A stretch of 64,000 bases of DNA from CAVUBL01 sp963837945 (GCA_963837945.1 CAWIQD010000002.1:124001-188000); one strand, 5' to 3'; shown: positions 44,590 through 54,035, numbered from the stretch's first letter. Notes: generated by a model not told the origin, from the sequence alone. Numbers and translations are program-made.

Positions 44590-45314
44590 TGGGTGATCCA
44601 GGTTTCCAGGTTGAGCGACTTGTGCAGCTTCTCGGCGACCGTCTGGGCCTCGGTCTTGTGCTCGAAGGGGCCGACCCGCACGCGGTAGAGCGTCCGCCCG
44701 CCGTCGGTCACCGGCGAGAGGAAGGCGCGGAACCCGTTCTTCTCGAGCAGGCCGAGCACCTCGCGCGCCTTGGCCTCCTCGGCCGAGGAGAAGACCTGGA
44801 TGACCACGTCGCCGGTGGCGAGCGAGCCGCCCGGGCTCGTCTCGGCGGGCGCGGTGGCCTTGCGGCCGGCGGCGGCTCGCCGGGCGGCGCGCTCGGCGCG
44901 GCGCGTGTCGGCCGTCTCGTCGCGGGCCACGTCGTCCGCGCCCGTCGCGGCCGGCGGCGGGGTCGCCGGAGCCACGGAAGGCGCGGTCGGCCGTTCCGGC
45001 GCGGAAGCCTCGGGAACCGCGGGCGGCTGCGGGCTCGTCGCGCGGTCCTCGCGGGCGGGCTCCGCCGAGGTGCCGGTCCGGTCCGCCGCCTTGTCGTCGA
45101 AGAACGAGAGCTCCCGGCCCCGGGGCTCGCCGGCCGGCGCCTCCTGGGTGACCGTCTGGGCCATCTGCTGCTCGTCGCCCCGGCCGCCCCGGCCTACCCA
45201 GACGCCGGAGAAGAAGGCCGCCACCAGGCAGACGAGCAAGATCACGAAGGCGACCAGGACCTGCCGCCCCGTGAGCGCGATCTCGTAGTAGCTCGGCTCG
45301 TACTGTTCGCTCAC
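44586..45314 (-). CDS. SPOR-domain membrane protein
   Basis: The 242-aa protein has one membrane helix (residues 15-40, VLVAFVILLVCLVAAFFSGVWVG), a long Pro/Ala-rich linker (50-160) and a C-terminal SPOR domain (about 165-240: DVVIQVFSSAEEAKAREVLGLLEKNGFRAFLSPV...LYRVRVGPFEHKTEAQTVAEKL). SPOR domains bind denuded peptidoglycan at the division septum, so it probably acts in cell division or wall remodelling. The GTG start follows the slipin stop by 10 bases. Confidence 0.88.
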   Translation of the reverse strand: MSEQYEPSYYEIALTGRQVLVAFVILLVCLVAAFFSGVWVGRGGRGDEQQMAQTVTQEAPAGEPRGRELSFFDDKAADRTGTSAEPAREDRATSPQPPAVPEASAPERPTAPSVAPATPPPAATGADDVARDETADTRRAERAARRAAAGRKATAPAETSPGGSLATGDVVIQVFSSAEEAKAREVLGLLEKNGFRAFLSPVTDGGRTLYRVRVGPFEHKTEAQTVAEKLHKSLNLETWITQ

Positions 45315-45324
45315 GGCGTCTCGA

Positions 45325-46098
45325 TCACTCCCGGTCGGCGCGCTTGCCCATGGAGTCCAGCGCGCGGATGAACTCGATGGGGATGGGGAAGAAGATGGTC
45401 GAGTTCTGCTCCGAGGAGATGTCGACCAGCGTCTGGAGATAACGCAGCTGCAGGGTCACCGGATTCCGCGACACGATCTCGGCCGCCTCGGCGAGCTGCT
45501 TCGAGGCCTGGAACTCGCCCTCGGCGTTGATGATCTTGGCCCGCTTCTCGCGCTCGGCCTCGGCCTGGCGCGCCATCGCGCGCTGCATCTCGGAGGGCAG
45601 GTCGACGTGCTTGACCTCGACCATCGAGACCTTGATCCCCCAGGGGTCGGTCTGGGCGTCGATGATCTCCTGGAGCTGCTCGTTGAGCTTTTCGCGCTCC
45701 GAGAGGAGCTCGTCGAGCTCCGCCTGGCCGAGCACCGAGCGCAGCGTCGTCTGCGCGAGCTGGCTGGTGGCGTAGAGGTAGTTCTCGACCTCGACCACCG
45801 CCTTGGCCGGCTCGACGACCCGGAAGTAGACGACGGCGTTGACCTTGACCGACACGTTGTCCTTGGTGATCACGTCCTGGGGCGGCACGTCGTGGACGAC
45901 GGTCCGCAGCGAGATCTTGACCACCTGGTCGATGGGCCAGAAGACGAAGATCACTCCCGGCCCCTTGGCGGCGGCGAGCAGCCGCCCGAGGCGGAAAACG
46001 ACGGCCCGCTCGTACTCGTTGAGCACCCGGACCCACCGGGTGAGCAGGAAGAGACCGATGACGACGACGATGAAGATGCTGAACAGACCCTCCGGCAT
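45325..46098 (-). CDS. Slipin (SPFH/band-7 protein)
   Basis: The 257-aa protein has an N-terminal hydrophobic segment (IFIVVVIGLFLLTRWV) followed by the SPFH domain (RAVVFRLGRLLAAAKGPGVIFVFWPIDQVVKISLRTV) and a coiled-coil region (EKLNEQLQEIIDA...EAEREKRAKIINAEGEF). It forms membrane-associated oligomers that scaffold membrane domains. A gene for an NfeD partner lies 28 bases upstream, the standard slipin-NfeD pair, so complex formation can be inferred. Confidence 0.92.
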   Translation of the reverse strand: MPEGLFSIFIVVVIGLFLLTRWVRVLNEYERAVVFRLGRLLAAAKGPGVIFVFWPIDQVVKISLRTVVHDVPPQDVITKDNVSVKVNAVVYFRVVEPAKAVVEVENYLYATSQLAQTTLRSVLGQAELDELLSEREKLNEQLQEIIDAQTDPWGIKVSMVEVKHVDLPSEMQRAMARQAEAEREKRAKIINAEGEFQASKQLAEAAEIVSRNPVTLQLRYLQTLVDISSEQNSTIFFPIPIEFIRALDSMGKRADRE

Positions 46099-46126
46099 GA
46101 CGTTTTCCCCTTTTGCCCTTGCCGAT

Positions 46127-47560
46127 CTACCCGTGGATTCCCTGGGCCAGGACCTCGGCAGGTGCCGCCAGCCCCCGGACGCGAAGCACCATTCCCTCGA
46201 CCGCCACCACCTCGACCGCCTCCCCCGCCGCCACCGGCGCGTCGGCCACAGCCTCCCAGATCTCGCCGTGGACGAACACCTTGCCCGCCGGATCGAGGGC
46301 GCTCCGGGCCCGGCCGTGCTCGTGGACCATCCCCTCGAGCCCGGTGCGCACCTGGCGGCGATGGGCGCGGAGCACCTGGAACATCAGGAACATGACGACC
46401 ACCATCGCACTGCCCGCCGACGCCACGATCACCTGCGCGCTCACCCGTAGCGCCGGATCCGCGCTCTTGAAGAGCATCAGCGAGCCGAGGACCAGGCTGA
46501 CCACGCCGGCCACGGTGAGGAGGCCATAGCTGGTCACCTTGATCTCGGCGATGAAGAAGATCAGCGCCAGCCCGATGAGCGCCAGGCCGGCGGCGTTGAC
46601 CGGCAGGACCGACAGGGCGAAGAAACCCAGGATCAGGCAGATGCCACCGATCACCCCGGGGAAGACCGCACCCGGGTGGTAGAGCTCGAGGAGCAGGCCG
46701 AGCGAGCCCATCGAGAGCAGCAGGAAGGCGATGTCCGGGGTCGCCAGCACACCGAGGAAGCGCTGGGCCGCGGACGGCTCGAGGCGGCGGACCGTGGCGT
46801 GCCGGGTCGCGAGGACCACCGGCTCGCCGCCGGGCGTGCGCACCGTGCGGCCGTCGAGCGCCTCGAGCAGCTTGGGAAGCGTCGGCGCGACCAGGTCGAC
46901 CAGGTGGTCGTCGAGCGCCTCCTCGGCGTCGAACGAGCGGGCCTTCGTGACCGCCTCCTCGGCGAGCTCGACGTTCCGGCCGTTGCGCTTGGCGAGCGAG
47001 CGGATCTGCGCCGCGGCGTCCTGCTCGACCTTCTTGCCCAGCGTACCCTCGATGTCCTTGCCCTCGGGACCCACCGGCGAGGCGGCGCCGGCGTTGGTGC
47101 CCGGCGCCATCGCGGCGACGTCGGCCGACATCAGGATGAAGAAGCCGGCCGAGGCGGCCTGGGCGCCGGCCGGAGCCACGTAGACCACCACCGGCACGGA
47201 CGAGGCGAGGATCGTCCGGGTCATGTCGCGCATCGAGGTCATCAGGCCGCCGGGGGTGTCGATCTCGATCACCAGGGCGGCGGCCCGCGAGCTCTCGGCC
47301 TCGGCGACGGCGTCGGAGAGGACCTGCGCGGAGACGGCGTGGATCGGCGAGCGGATCTCGACCACCAGGACCTCGGGCTCGGCCGCGGCGGGAGATCCGG
47401 CGCCTGTGCGGGCGCCGTCGTGGGCCTCGGTCCGGGCGCCGTCCCCGCCCCCGGCTGGGCCCCCGGTCTGGGCCAGCAGCGGCAGCGCGAGGACCAGGCA
47501 GGCGCAGGCGAGCCAGGCGAACGGGATGCGGCGTGGGGAGGTGGGGCGGAAGGTGGGCAT
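46127..47560 (-). CDS. nfeD: NfeD membrane protease-like protein
   Basis: The 477-aa protein has a signal sequence and a ClpP-class serine protease domain (about 65-250), with the nucleophile in AGAQAASAGFFILMSADV and a lysine further on (GKKVEQDAAAQIRSLAKRNGR). About four membrane helices follow (270-410), then a C-terminal OB-fold (AGKVFVHGEIWEAVADAPVAAGEAVEVVAVEGMVLRV). It processes or regulates slipin. Start ATG 47560 was chosen because the signal peptide begins there. It heads the nine-gene run. Confidence 0.92.
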   Translation of the reverse strand: MPTFRPTSPRRIPFAWLACACLVLALPLLAQTGGPAGGGDGARTEAHDGARTGAGSPAAAEPEVLVVEIRSPIHAVSAQVLSDAVAEAESSRAAALVIEIDTPGGLMTSMRDMTRTILASSVPVVVYVAPAGAQAASAGFFILMSADVAAMAPGTNAGAASPVGPEGKDIEGTLGKKVEQDAAAQIRSLAKRNGRNVELAEEAVTKARSFDAEEALDDHLVDLVAPTLPKLLEALDGRTVRTPGGEPVVLATRHATVRRLEPSAAQRFLGVLATPDIAFLLLSMGSLGLLLELYHPGAVFPGVIGGICLILGFFALSVLPVNAAGLALIGLALIFFIAEIKVTSYGLLTVAGVVSLVLGSLMLFKSADPALRVSAQVIVASAGSAMVVVMFLMFQVLRAHRRQVRTGLEGMVHEHGRARSALDPAGKVFVHGEIWEAVADAPVAAGEAVEVVAVEGMVLRVRGLAAPAEVLAQGIHG

Positions 47561-47575
47561 GGCGCTCGATTGCAA

Positions 47576-47581
47576 AGTATA
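47576..47581 (-). promoter_or_regulatory. Candidate -10 box for nfeD operon
   Basis: TATACT on the minus strand lies 15 bases upstream of the nfeD ATG in the only AT-rich patch between the two divergent genes. No good -35 box is seen at 17 bases. The same palindromic GTATAC core could serve the plus-strand gene. Confidence 0.3.
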
Positions 47582-47602
47582 CCGTTTGTTAGGGTTGCCG
47601 GC

Positions 47603-49360
47603 ATGATCGAGACCCTGCTGCTCGCCGCCGCTCTCACCTCCGCGCTCGCCCCCACTCCGCCGACTCCGCCCGCCGCGCCGGCGCCGGCGCTCGGGGCGGA
47701 CCAGATCCAGACCTACCTCGACCGCTACTTCGAGATGTACCCGTCCCGGGCCACCGAGGCGGGGCTCCACGAGCGCGACCGCGAGCTCGAGGATCCGAGC
47801 CCCGAGCGGATCGCCGGCTGGGTCGCGTTCAACCGGCAGGCCGTCGAGCGCCTGAAGACGCTGCTGGCAGGAAGCGGCGGCTCCCTCGACGACCGGATGG
47901 ACCGCGAGCTTCCTGCTGCGCCACGCCGAGCGCGAGCTCTTCGACTACGAGACGGTCCGCTCCCCCGCCACCGACCCCCTCTGGTGGACCGGCGTCGCGG
48001 GCAACGCGACGGTCTTCTTGCTGGTGCGCGACGACCTGCCGGAGACCGAGCGCATCTCGCGGGCCGCGGCGCGCGCCGCCCTGCTGCCGCGGCTCGCCGC
48101 CCAGGCGGAACGGGCCCTGGGCGCTTCCAGCCCGGCGGACGTCGCGCCCGAGATCGCGAGGATCGCCGCCGGCCAGGCGGCCGCCACCGCCACCTTCTAC
48201 CGCCAGGGCTTCCCACAGCTCGCCGAGGGCCGTTCCCCGAGCTCGCCAAGGCCGTCACCGCGGCCTCGGCGGCCGCGGCCGAGGCCCTCGACCACCTCTC
48301 GGCCTTTCTCACCGACCTGGCGGGCAAGGCGACCGGCTCGCCGCGCCTGGGCGCCGAGCGCTACGCCACCCTCTTCCGCCTCTACACCGGGATCGAGGAG
48401 CCCGTCGGCAAGGTGCTCGAGGAGGCCCGAAGCGATCTCGCCGCCAAGCGCTCCGAGGCGGCGGCCTACGGCCGGGAGGTGTGGAGCCGGTACTTTCCCG
48501 GGGAGCAGGCGCCGGCCGACGACCAGGTGCTTCTCGCCCGGCTCTTCGCCCGGGTCGCCGAGGACCGGGCGAAGTCGACCGACGAGCTGGTGGCCGACTT
48601 CCACGACCTGGTCGACCGGGCCTTCGCCTTCACCCGCGAGCACCACGTGGTCACCCTTCCCGATCCGGTCACCCTGAAGGCCGGGCGGTCGCCCTCCTAC
48701 TTCGTCGGCCAGAGCGTCGGCGGCGTCTACCCGGCCGGTCCGTACGCCCCCGAGGCCGACACGCTGTTCTATCTACCGACCCCGCCCGACTCGGCGAGCG
48801 CCGAGGAGAAGGACGCCTTCTTCCGCGACTTCAACCATCACTTCAACGTCATGATCACGCCGCACGAGATCGTGCCCGGCCACTACGTCGAGCTCAAGGT
48901 CGCGGCGCACGGGGGCCACAAGGTCCGGCCGCTCTTCGGCGACGGCGTCTACACCGAGGGCTGGGGAACCTTCTGCGAGCGCCTGATGCTCGACCTCGGC
49001 TGGGGCGGTCCGCTCGACCGCCTGGCGCACTTGAAGAAGCAGCTCGAGAACATCGCGCGCACGATCGTCGACATCCGGGTGCACACCGGCACGATGAGCC
49101 GGGACGAGGTGATCCGCTTCGTCCGCGACGAGGCGCTCCAGGACCAGCAGTTCGCGGGCAACATGTGGACGCGCTCGATCACCAGCGCGCCGCAGATCAC
49201 CTCGTACTACCTCGGCTATCGCCAGATCCGGAGCCTCTACGACGACGTCCGGAAGGCCCGCGGCAAGGACTTCCGGCTCCAGGACTTCATGGACCGCATG
49301 ATCGCCATGGGCCCGGTCCCGGTGGCGCGTTACCGGGAGTCCCTTCTGGGCGGATCGTAG
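47603..49360 (+). pseudogene. DUF885 peptidase-like gene with two compensating frameshifts
   Basis: The start (ATG 47603) and the last two thirds (from about 48240) share one frame, but between about 47910 and 48235 the conserved protein runs in another (LLRHAERELFDYETVRSPATDPLWWTGV...YRQGFPQLAEG). Corrected, it is about 585 aa with a signal peptide. The DUF885 metal-site region is visible: HEIVPGHYVE and EGWGTFCERLMLDLG, a HExxxGH-type motif. It is probably an exported metallopeptidase-like hydrolase. Two indels that restore the frame so close together suggest sequencing error rather than decay. Confidence 0.8.
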
Positions 49361-49392
49361 GCGGGGCGGGCCACCCGGCGATAGCGGCCGTT

Positions 49393-49663
49393 CGATGCCG
49401 GCCGAGAAGGTCGCCCGGCCGAGGCGGGCTCGGCACCGAGCCGTTCGATGCCGGCCGAAGGGGTCGCCCGGCCGAGGCGGAGCTCGGCACCGAGCCGTTC
49501 GATGCTGGCCGAAGGGATCGCCCGGCCGAGGCGGAGCTCGGCACCGGACCGTTGGGCGCCAGCCGAGGGGATCGCCCGGCCGAGGCAGAGCTCGGCCGCT
49601 TCAGGCGGGATTGCCTTTGCCCGGCGCACCGAACGGATGAAGCGGCCGAGCTCTGCCTCGGCC
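49393..49663 (+). repeat. Tandem 53-54 bp repeats plus large inverted repeat
   Basis: Four units begin near 49393, 49446, 49500 and 49554. They share TCGCCCGGCCGAGGCGGAGC or close variants, with the spacer CACCGAGCCGTTCGATG. The last unit ends in a 26-base arm (49578-49603) that is perfectly complementary to 49638-49663, around a 34-base loop. The arm is the intact form of the dispersed repeat found at 8.3, 23.8 and 25.7 kb. It lies between two convergent genes. Reading frames across it are artefacts of the repeat. Confidence 0.85.
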
Positions 49664-49681
49664 GGGGCGGGCGGGGGGCGC

Positions 49682-51016
49682 CTACAAAAACGTGCTCGCC
49701 AAATTCGCCAGCTCGCTGCGCTCCCCCTTCTCCAGATTGATGTGCGCGTAGAGCGGGTTGCCGCGCAGGCGGTCGATCAGGTAGGAGAGTCCGTTCGAGT
49801 GGGCGTCGAGGTAGGGCGTGTCGATCTGGTAGACGTCGCCGGTCAGGACGATCTTCGTCCCCTGGCCGGCGCGCGTGATGATCGTCTTGATCTCGTGCGG
49901 GGTCAGGTTCTGCGCTTCGTCGACGATGAAGATGATGTTGGCGAAGCTCCGGCCGCGGATGTACGCGAGCGGCACGATGTGGAGCTTCTCGTGCTCGATC
50001 ATCTCGTCGATCCGCTTGAACTCCTTGGAGGTCTCGCTGAACTGGTTCTTGATCACCGACAGGTTGTCCCACAGCGGCTGCATGTAGGGATTGACCTTCG
50101 AGTGGATGTCGCCGGGCAGGTAGCCCAGGTCCTTGTTCGACAGCGGCACCACCGGGCGGGCGAGGTAGATCTGCCGATACTGCCGCCGCTGCTCGAGCGC
50201 GCCGGCGAGGGCGAGCAGCGTCTTGCCGGTGCCCGCCGCACCGCTGATCGAGACCAGCGGGACGTCCCGGTCGAGGATGGCCGAGAGGGCGAAGGTCTGC
50301 TCGGCGTTGCGCGGCGAGATGCCGTAGGCCGAGGACTTGGTCACCCGCTCGAGCCGCCGGCTCGCCGGGTCGTAGTGGGCGAGCGCGGACTTCGACGTGC
50401 CGTTGCGCAGGATGAAGAAGTGGTGGGCCACCGGCGGCTCGTCCAGCACCTCGGAGGCCGGCAGCCCGCCCTCGGCGTGGAGACGGTCGATCAGGCCGTG
50501 GTCGGCGACTTCCAGGTTGCTGGTGCCGCGGTAGAGGTGGTCGACGTCCTTGATCCGGACGGTCTCGTAGTCCTCCGCCGTCAGCGAGACCGCGCGCGCC
50601 TTGACCCGCAGGTTGATGTCCTTCGACACCAAAATCACCCGGCGGGGAGCTTCCCGGCGCGCGAGCGCCAGCGCCGCGTTCAAGATCCGGTGGTCGTTCT
50701 TGCGCGAGCCGAAGACCTCGGAGGCGTCGATCTCGCCGGTCTCCTCGGTGATCACCCGCAAGCGCCCCTTGCCGGCGCCGTTGATCGGGATCCAGTGGCG
50801 CAGGTCGTGGTTCTGCGACAGCCGGTCGAGCTGCCGCATGAACTCCCGCGCGTGCAGGTTGATGACGTTGTTGCCCTTCTTGAACTGGTCGAGCTCCTCG
50901 AGGACGGTCAGGGGCACGGCGACGTCGTGCTCCTCGAAGTTGCTCAGGGCCTGGAAGTCGTAGAGGACGACCGAGGTGTCGAGGACGAAGATCTTCGGGA
51001 ACTGTTCGTCAGGCAT
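49682..51016 (-). CDS. PhoH-family ATPase with N-terminal PIN domain
   Basis: The 444-aa protein begins with a PIN nuclease domain (residues 8-140; KIFVLDTSVVLYDF, VPLTVLEELDQFKKG, SRKNDHRILNAA, VILVSKDINLRVKA). It continues with the PhoH helicase-like domain: Walker A SGAAGTGKTLLALAGA, Walker B IIFIVDEAQNLTPHE and the final GDVYQIDTPYL. This PIN-PhoH fusion is the PhoH2/YlaK type, described as a sequence-specific RNA helicase-nuclease that can work as a toxin. No small antitoxin gene of the usual kind is obvious next to it. Confidence 0.93.
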   Translation of the reverse strand: MPDEQFPKIFVLDTSVVLYDFQALSNFEEHDVAVPLTVLEELDQFKKGNNVINLHAREFMRQLDRLSQNHDLRHWIPINGAGKGRLRVITEETGEIDASEVFGSRKNDHRILNAALALARREAPRRVILVSKDINLRVKARAVSLTAEDYETVRIKDVDHLYRGTSNLEVADHGLIDRLHAEGGLPASEVLDEPPVAHHFFILRNGTSKSALAHYDPASRRLERVTKSSAYGISPRNAEQTFALSAILDRDVPLVSISGAAGTGKTLLALAGALEQRRQYRQIYLARPVVPLSNKDLGYLPGDIHSKVNPYMQPLWDNLSVIKNQFSETSKEFKRIDEMIEHEKLHIVPLAYIRGRSFANIIFIVDEAQNLTPHEIKTIITRAGQGTKIVLTGDVYQIDTPYLDAHSNGLSYLIDRLRGNPLYAHINLEKGERSELANLASTFL

Positions 51017-51033
51017 CGAAATAGGGTCGTCGG

Positions 51034-51540
51034 CTAGTTCGCCTTGTCGTCCTCGCCCTTCTCGGCGAGGCGCGCCTGGGCGATCTCGTAGGCCTCGCGG
51101 AGCACCTCGGTGTCGACGCTCTCGATGAACAGCTCGGCGGCGCGGGGGTTGGAGACCAGCGCCCGCAGGACCCGGGCGACCGACTCCTTCTGGCGCGCGA
51201 TCCGCGCTTCGGGGTCCTCCGCCTCGGCGATCTCGGGCGCGGAGCCCAGGCCGCCCGGGCCGAGGATCTCGGGGGCCGCGGCGGTGAGGAGCGCGGCCAT
51301 CAGCAACGCCGACTGGCGATCGTGAAAGGTCACCTCCGCCACGTCGCCCGCTTCGCTGCGCACCCGGAAGGTGCCTTCCTCCTCCGCCTCCTCGACGGAC
51401 CACGCCGGACCGGCGGGCGGCGGCGAGTCCCCGGAGGGGACCCCGACCTCCGCGATCTGGCGCAGGTAGGTCTGGACGAAGTCGGACAGGTCCTCGGCGG
51501 AACCAGGGGAATCGTCGTCGTCGCGGTCGTCGAAGTCCAT
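51034..51540 (-). CDS. Hypothetical acidic protein
   Basis: The 168-aa protein is very acidic (an opening run of D residues) and mostly helical. A segment AALLTAAAPEILGPGGL resembles a short hydrophobic helix. It has no recognised domain. It starts 200 bases below the cold-shock gene and ends 17 bases before the PhoH start, so it is likely co-transcribed with phoH. In that position it could modulate PhoH, but this is only inferred. Confidence 0.6.
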   Translation of the reverse strand: MDFDDRDDDDSPGSAEDLSDFVQTYLRQIAEVGVPSGDSPPPAGPAWSVEEAEEEGTFRVRSEAGDVAEVTFHDRQSALLMAALLTAAAPEILGPGGLGSAPEIAEAEDPEARIARQKESVARVLRALVSNPRAAELFIESVDTEVLREAYEIAQARLAEKGEDDKAN

Positions 51541-51622
51541 GCTCGGGCTCTCCGGAGAAGTTGCGGCCACCGGGATCATCCCACATCGCGGGCGGCGGTG
51601 GCGCCGCCGCCTCGGGTACCCC

Positions 51623-51662
51623 AAAAAACGAAACGGCCCTCGCGGATCGCTCCGGAGGGCCG
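51623..51662 (-). terminator. Rho-independent terminator of the cold-shock gene
   Basis: On the minus strand an 8-bp GC stem (CGGCCCTC with GAGGGCCG) around a 13-base loop is followed by TTTCGTTTTTTGG. It lies 24 bases after the csp stop codon. It is one of the few classical hairpin-plus-T-run terminators I can see in the window. Confidence 0.85.
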
Positions 51663-51685
51663 CTCGCTCGCGCCGGTGTCTGGGT

Positions 51686-51895
51686 TCAGGCCGTCTTCGA
51701 GACGTTCTCCGCCGCCGGGCCCTTCTGGCCCTGCACGACGTCGAACTCGACCCGATCACCTTCGGCCAGGGTTCGGAACCCGTTGCCCTGAATCGCCGAG
51801 TAGTGGACGAAACAGTCCTTCGAACCGTCCTCGGGGGTGATGAAGCCGAATCCCTTGGCCTCGTTGAACCACTTGACTCTTCCGGTGGTACGCAT
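51686..51895 (-). CDS. Cold-shock protein, CspA family
   Basis: The 69-aa protein is a single OB-fold cold-shock domain with both nucleic-acid motifs, KGFGFIT (RNP1) and CFVHYSA (RNP2). It binds single-stranded RNA and DNA and melts RNA structures. Start ATG 51895 was chosen because MRTTGRVKWFNEAKG is the conserved start; the frame opens 13 codons earlier. The upstream stretch 51896-52163 contains no gene, and a long 5' leader of the type regulating csp mRNAs would fit there. Confidence 0.95.
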   Translation of the reverse strand: MRTTGRVKWFNEAKGFGFITPEDGSKDCFVHYSAIQGNGFRTLAEGDRVEFDVVQGQKGPAAENVSKTA

Positions 51896-52163
51896 CTGGC
51901 ACTCCCTCAATAGCTCGCCGTAGTCGGGGACCAAAATGCGATACCGACCGACTACCTGCTCACGATCCGCGGATTCAAGCCCCGCGTCGGCTCGCCCCGG
52001 GCCACCCGGACCTCCCGGGAGACACCTGCGGGCCCCAAGCCCCCTTTACACGAAAGCGGGACCGACCGTCGGGTCGCTCCCGCCCAGTGCTCGAGGGTCC
52101 TGCGGCACGTCCCTCGACGCGCCTGTTCTTCAGATCGATGTTATTAGATCCGGGCCCGAAAAG

Positions 52164-54035
52164 TCAAGCCTTGGTCGCGTCGGAATGGAAGCGCGCCGTC
52201 GCCAGCGCCAGCATCCGCGCCGCTTCCGGCGCCTGCTCGACCACCGGCGCGTACGCGGCGAGAGCGTGCTCGGCGGATCGGGCGAAGCTTGCGTCGCCGG
52301 TCCGTCGGGCGAGCTCCAGGAGGTTGAGCGCGGCGACTCCGTTGGCCGCCGGCGTCGCGCCGTCGAAGATCTCCTGACTGCGGAAGAGCAGGTCGGGGGC
52401 TTGGGCGGCGTTGTAGAAGCCGCCGTCGGGATGGGCGAGCCGCTCCCGCTGCTCGCCGGCGAGCGTCACCGCCCGGTCGAGGAAGCGGGCCTCGCCGCTC
52501 ACCTCGTGGAGCCCGAGGAGGCCGCGCACCAGGAACGCGTAGTCGGAGAGAAAGGCCGGAACGTGCCCTCTCGCCGCGCCGGAGTCGCCGGAGCGGACGC
52601 GAACCGCGTGGAGGAGCGTGCCGCCGGGTCGCATCGCCTCCCAGATCCAATCGGCGGCGCGCGCCGCCCGGGCCACCATGGCCGGCTCCCCGAGCGCCCG
52701 GCCGGCCACCGCCAGGCCGCGGATCGCCATGCCGTTCCAGTCCGCCAGGACCTTGTCGTCGGTCGCCGGCCGCGGCCGCTCGGCACGGGCGGTGAAGAGG
52801 CGCCGGCCGAGCGGCTCGATCTCGGCCAGCAGCTCCTCGCGGCTCACCTTGCGGCGGGCGGCCTGCTCGTCGAGGGGCGCCGGCAGATGGAGGACGTAGG
52901 CCTCGTCTTCGAAGAAGGGGGGGCCGTCGAAGCCGTAGATCGGCGCCAGGAACTGGTAGTCCTCCGCGCCCAGGTGGTCATGGAGCTCGGCGGCGGTCCA
53001 GACGTAGAAGGCCCCTTCGCGGCCACCCGTCTCGGCGTCGACGGCGCTCCAGAACGCGCCCTGGCCAGGATCGGGCGAGGCGAGCTCGCGCTCCAGGAAG
53101 GCCGCCGTCTCGCGCGCGACCCGCGCCGGCTCCGGCGCTCCGGTGCGCTCGTGCTCGAGGGCGTAGAGCTCGAGCAGCGAGCCGTTGTCGTAGAGCATCT
53201 TCTCGAAGTGCGGCACCCGCCAGGCGCCGTCGGTCGCGTAGCGGTGAAAGCCGCCGCCGAGCTGATCGTAGATCCCGCCCCGGGCCATCGCGTCGAGGGT
53301 GCGCGTGAGCATCGCCGCCGCCTGCTCCGCCTCGGGCGCGCCGGCGAGCTCGGCGAGGAGGTAGAGGTTCGCCGGGGTCGGAAACTTGGGCGCGCTCCCG
53401 AAGCCGCCCTGGATCGGGTCGTAGGTCCGCAGCAGCGCCTGGTAGGCCCGCTCGGCGACGTCGGCGCCGGCCGGCTCGGGGCCCGGGGCGAAGCGCTCCT
53501 CGAGGATCCGCTTCATCGCCTGGGCGACCTCGCCGGCCTGGGCGTGGACGTCGCTCCTGCGCCTCTCCCAGGCGTCGGCGAGGCCGGTCAGGACCGCGCG
53601 GAACCCGGGCCGGCCGTAGCGCTCGTCCGGCGGGAAGTAGGTGCCGGCGTAGAACGGCTCGAGCGCGGGCGTCAGGAAGACCGAGTTGGGCCAGCCCCCC
53701 TGCCCGGCGAGGATCTGGGTGGCGGTCATGTAGACCTCGTCGACGTCGGGCCGCTCCTCGCGGTCGACCTTGACGCTGACGAAGCGCTCGTTCATCAGCC
53801 GGGCGGTCTCCGGGTCGGAGAACGACTCGCGCTCCATGACGTGGCACCAGTAGCAGGTCGAGTAGCCGATCGAAAGGAAGATCGGCCGATCCTCCCGGCG
53901 GGCGCGCTCCAGGGCCTCCTCGCCCCAGGGGTACCAGTCGACCGGGTTGTGGGCGTGGAGCAGCAGGTAGGGGCTCGCCTCCGCGGCCAAGCGGTTGGCG
54001 GCGGAGGTCTCCCGGAGCTGCTCCTCGTCACTCAT
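52164..54035 (-). CDS. DUF255 thioredoxin-fold protein (YyaL/SPATA20-like)
   Basis: The 623-aa protein starts with a thioredoxin-like DUF255 domain (RLAAEASPYLLLHAHNPVDWYPWGEEAL..., with CYWCHVM as the CxxC site, about residues 45-50). An alpha-toroid of the six-hairpin glycosidase kind follows over residues 200-620 (GGFHRYATDGAWRVPHFEKMLYDNG, the usual family signature). This is the full-length arrangement of the YyaL/spermatogenesis-associated protein 20 group. Its role is unknown; a sugar or thiol substrate is suspected. ATG 54035 was preferred to TTG 54044. Confidence 0.92.
   Translation of the reverse strand: MSDEEQLRETSAANRLAAEASPYLLLHAHNPVDWYPWGEEALERARREDRPIFLSIGYSTCYWCHVMERESFSDPETARLMNERFVSVKVDREERPDVDEVYMTATQILAGQGGWPNSVFLTPALEPFYAGTYFPPDERYGRPGFRAVLTGLADAWERRRSDVHAQAGEVAQAMKRILEERFAPGPEPAGADVAERAYQALLRTYDPIQGGFGSAPKFPTPANLYLLAELAGAPEAEQAAAMLTRTLDAMARGGIYDQLGGGFHRYATDGAWRVPHFEKMLYDNGSLLELYALEHERTGAPEPARVARETAAFLERELASPDPGQGAFWSAVDAETGGREGAFYVWTAAELHDHLGAEDYQFLAPIYGFDGPPFFEDEAYVLHLPAPLDEQAARRKVSREELLAEIEPLGRRLFTARAERPRPATDDKVLADWNGMAIRGLAVAGRALGEPAMVARAARAADWIWEAMRPGGTLLHAVRVRSGDSGAARGHVPAFLSDYAFLVRGLLGLHEVSGEARFLDRAVTLAGEQRERLAHPDGGFYNAAQAPDLLFRSQEIFDGATPAANGVAALNLLELARRTGDASFARSAEHALAAYAPVVEQAPEAARMLALATARFHSDATKA

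Noticed and set aside
49393..49570. Tandem 53-54 bp units as a possible CRISPR array
   Set aside because: The whole unit is conserved, so there are no unique spacers. No cas gene lies in the window.
49395..49640. Plus-strand frame with a repeated RRPKGSPGRGGARHRAV pattern
   Set aside because: The pattern follows the 53-54 bp DNA repeats, has no homology or start signal, and other frames over the same repeats look equally regular.
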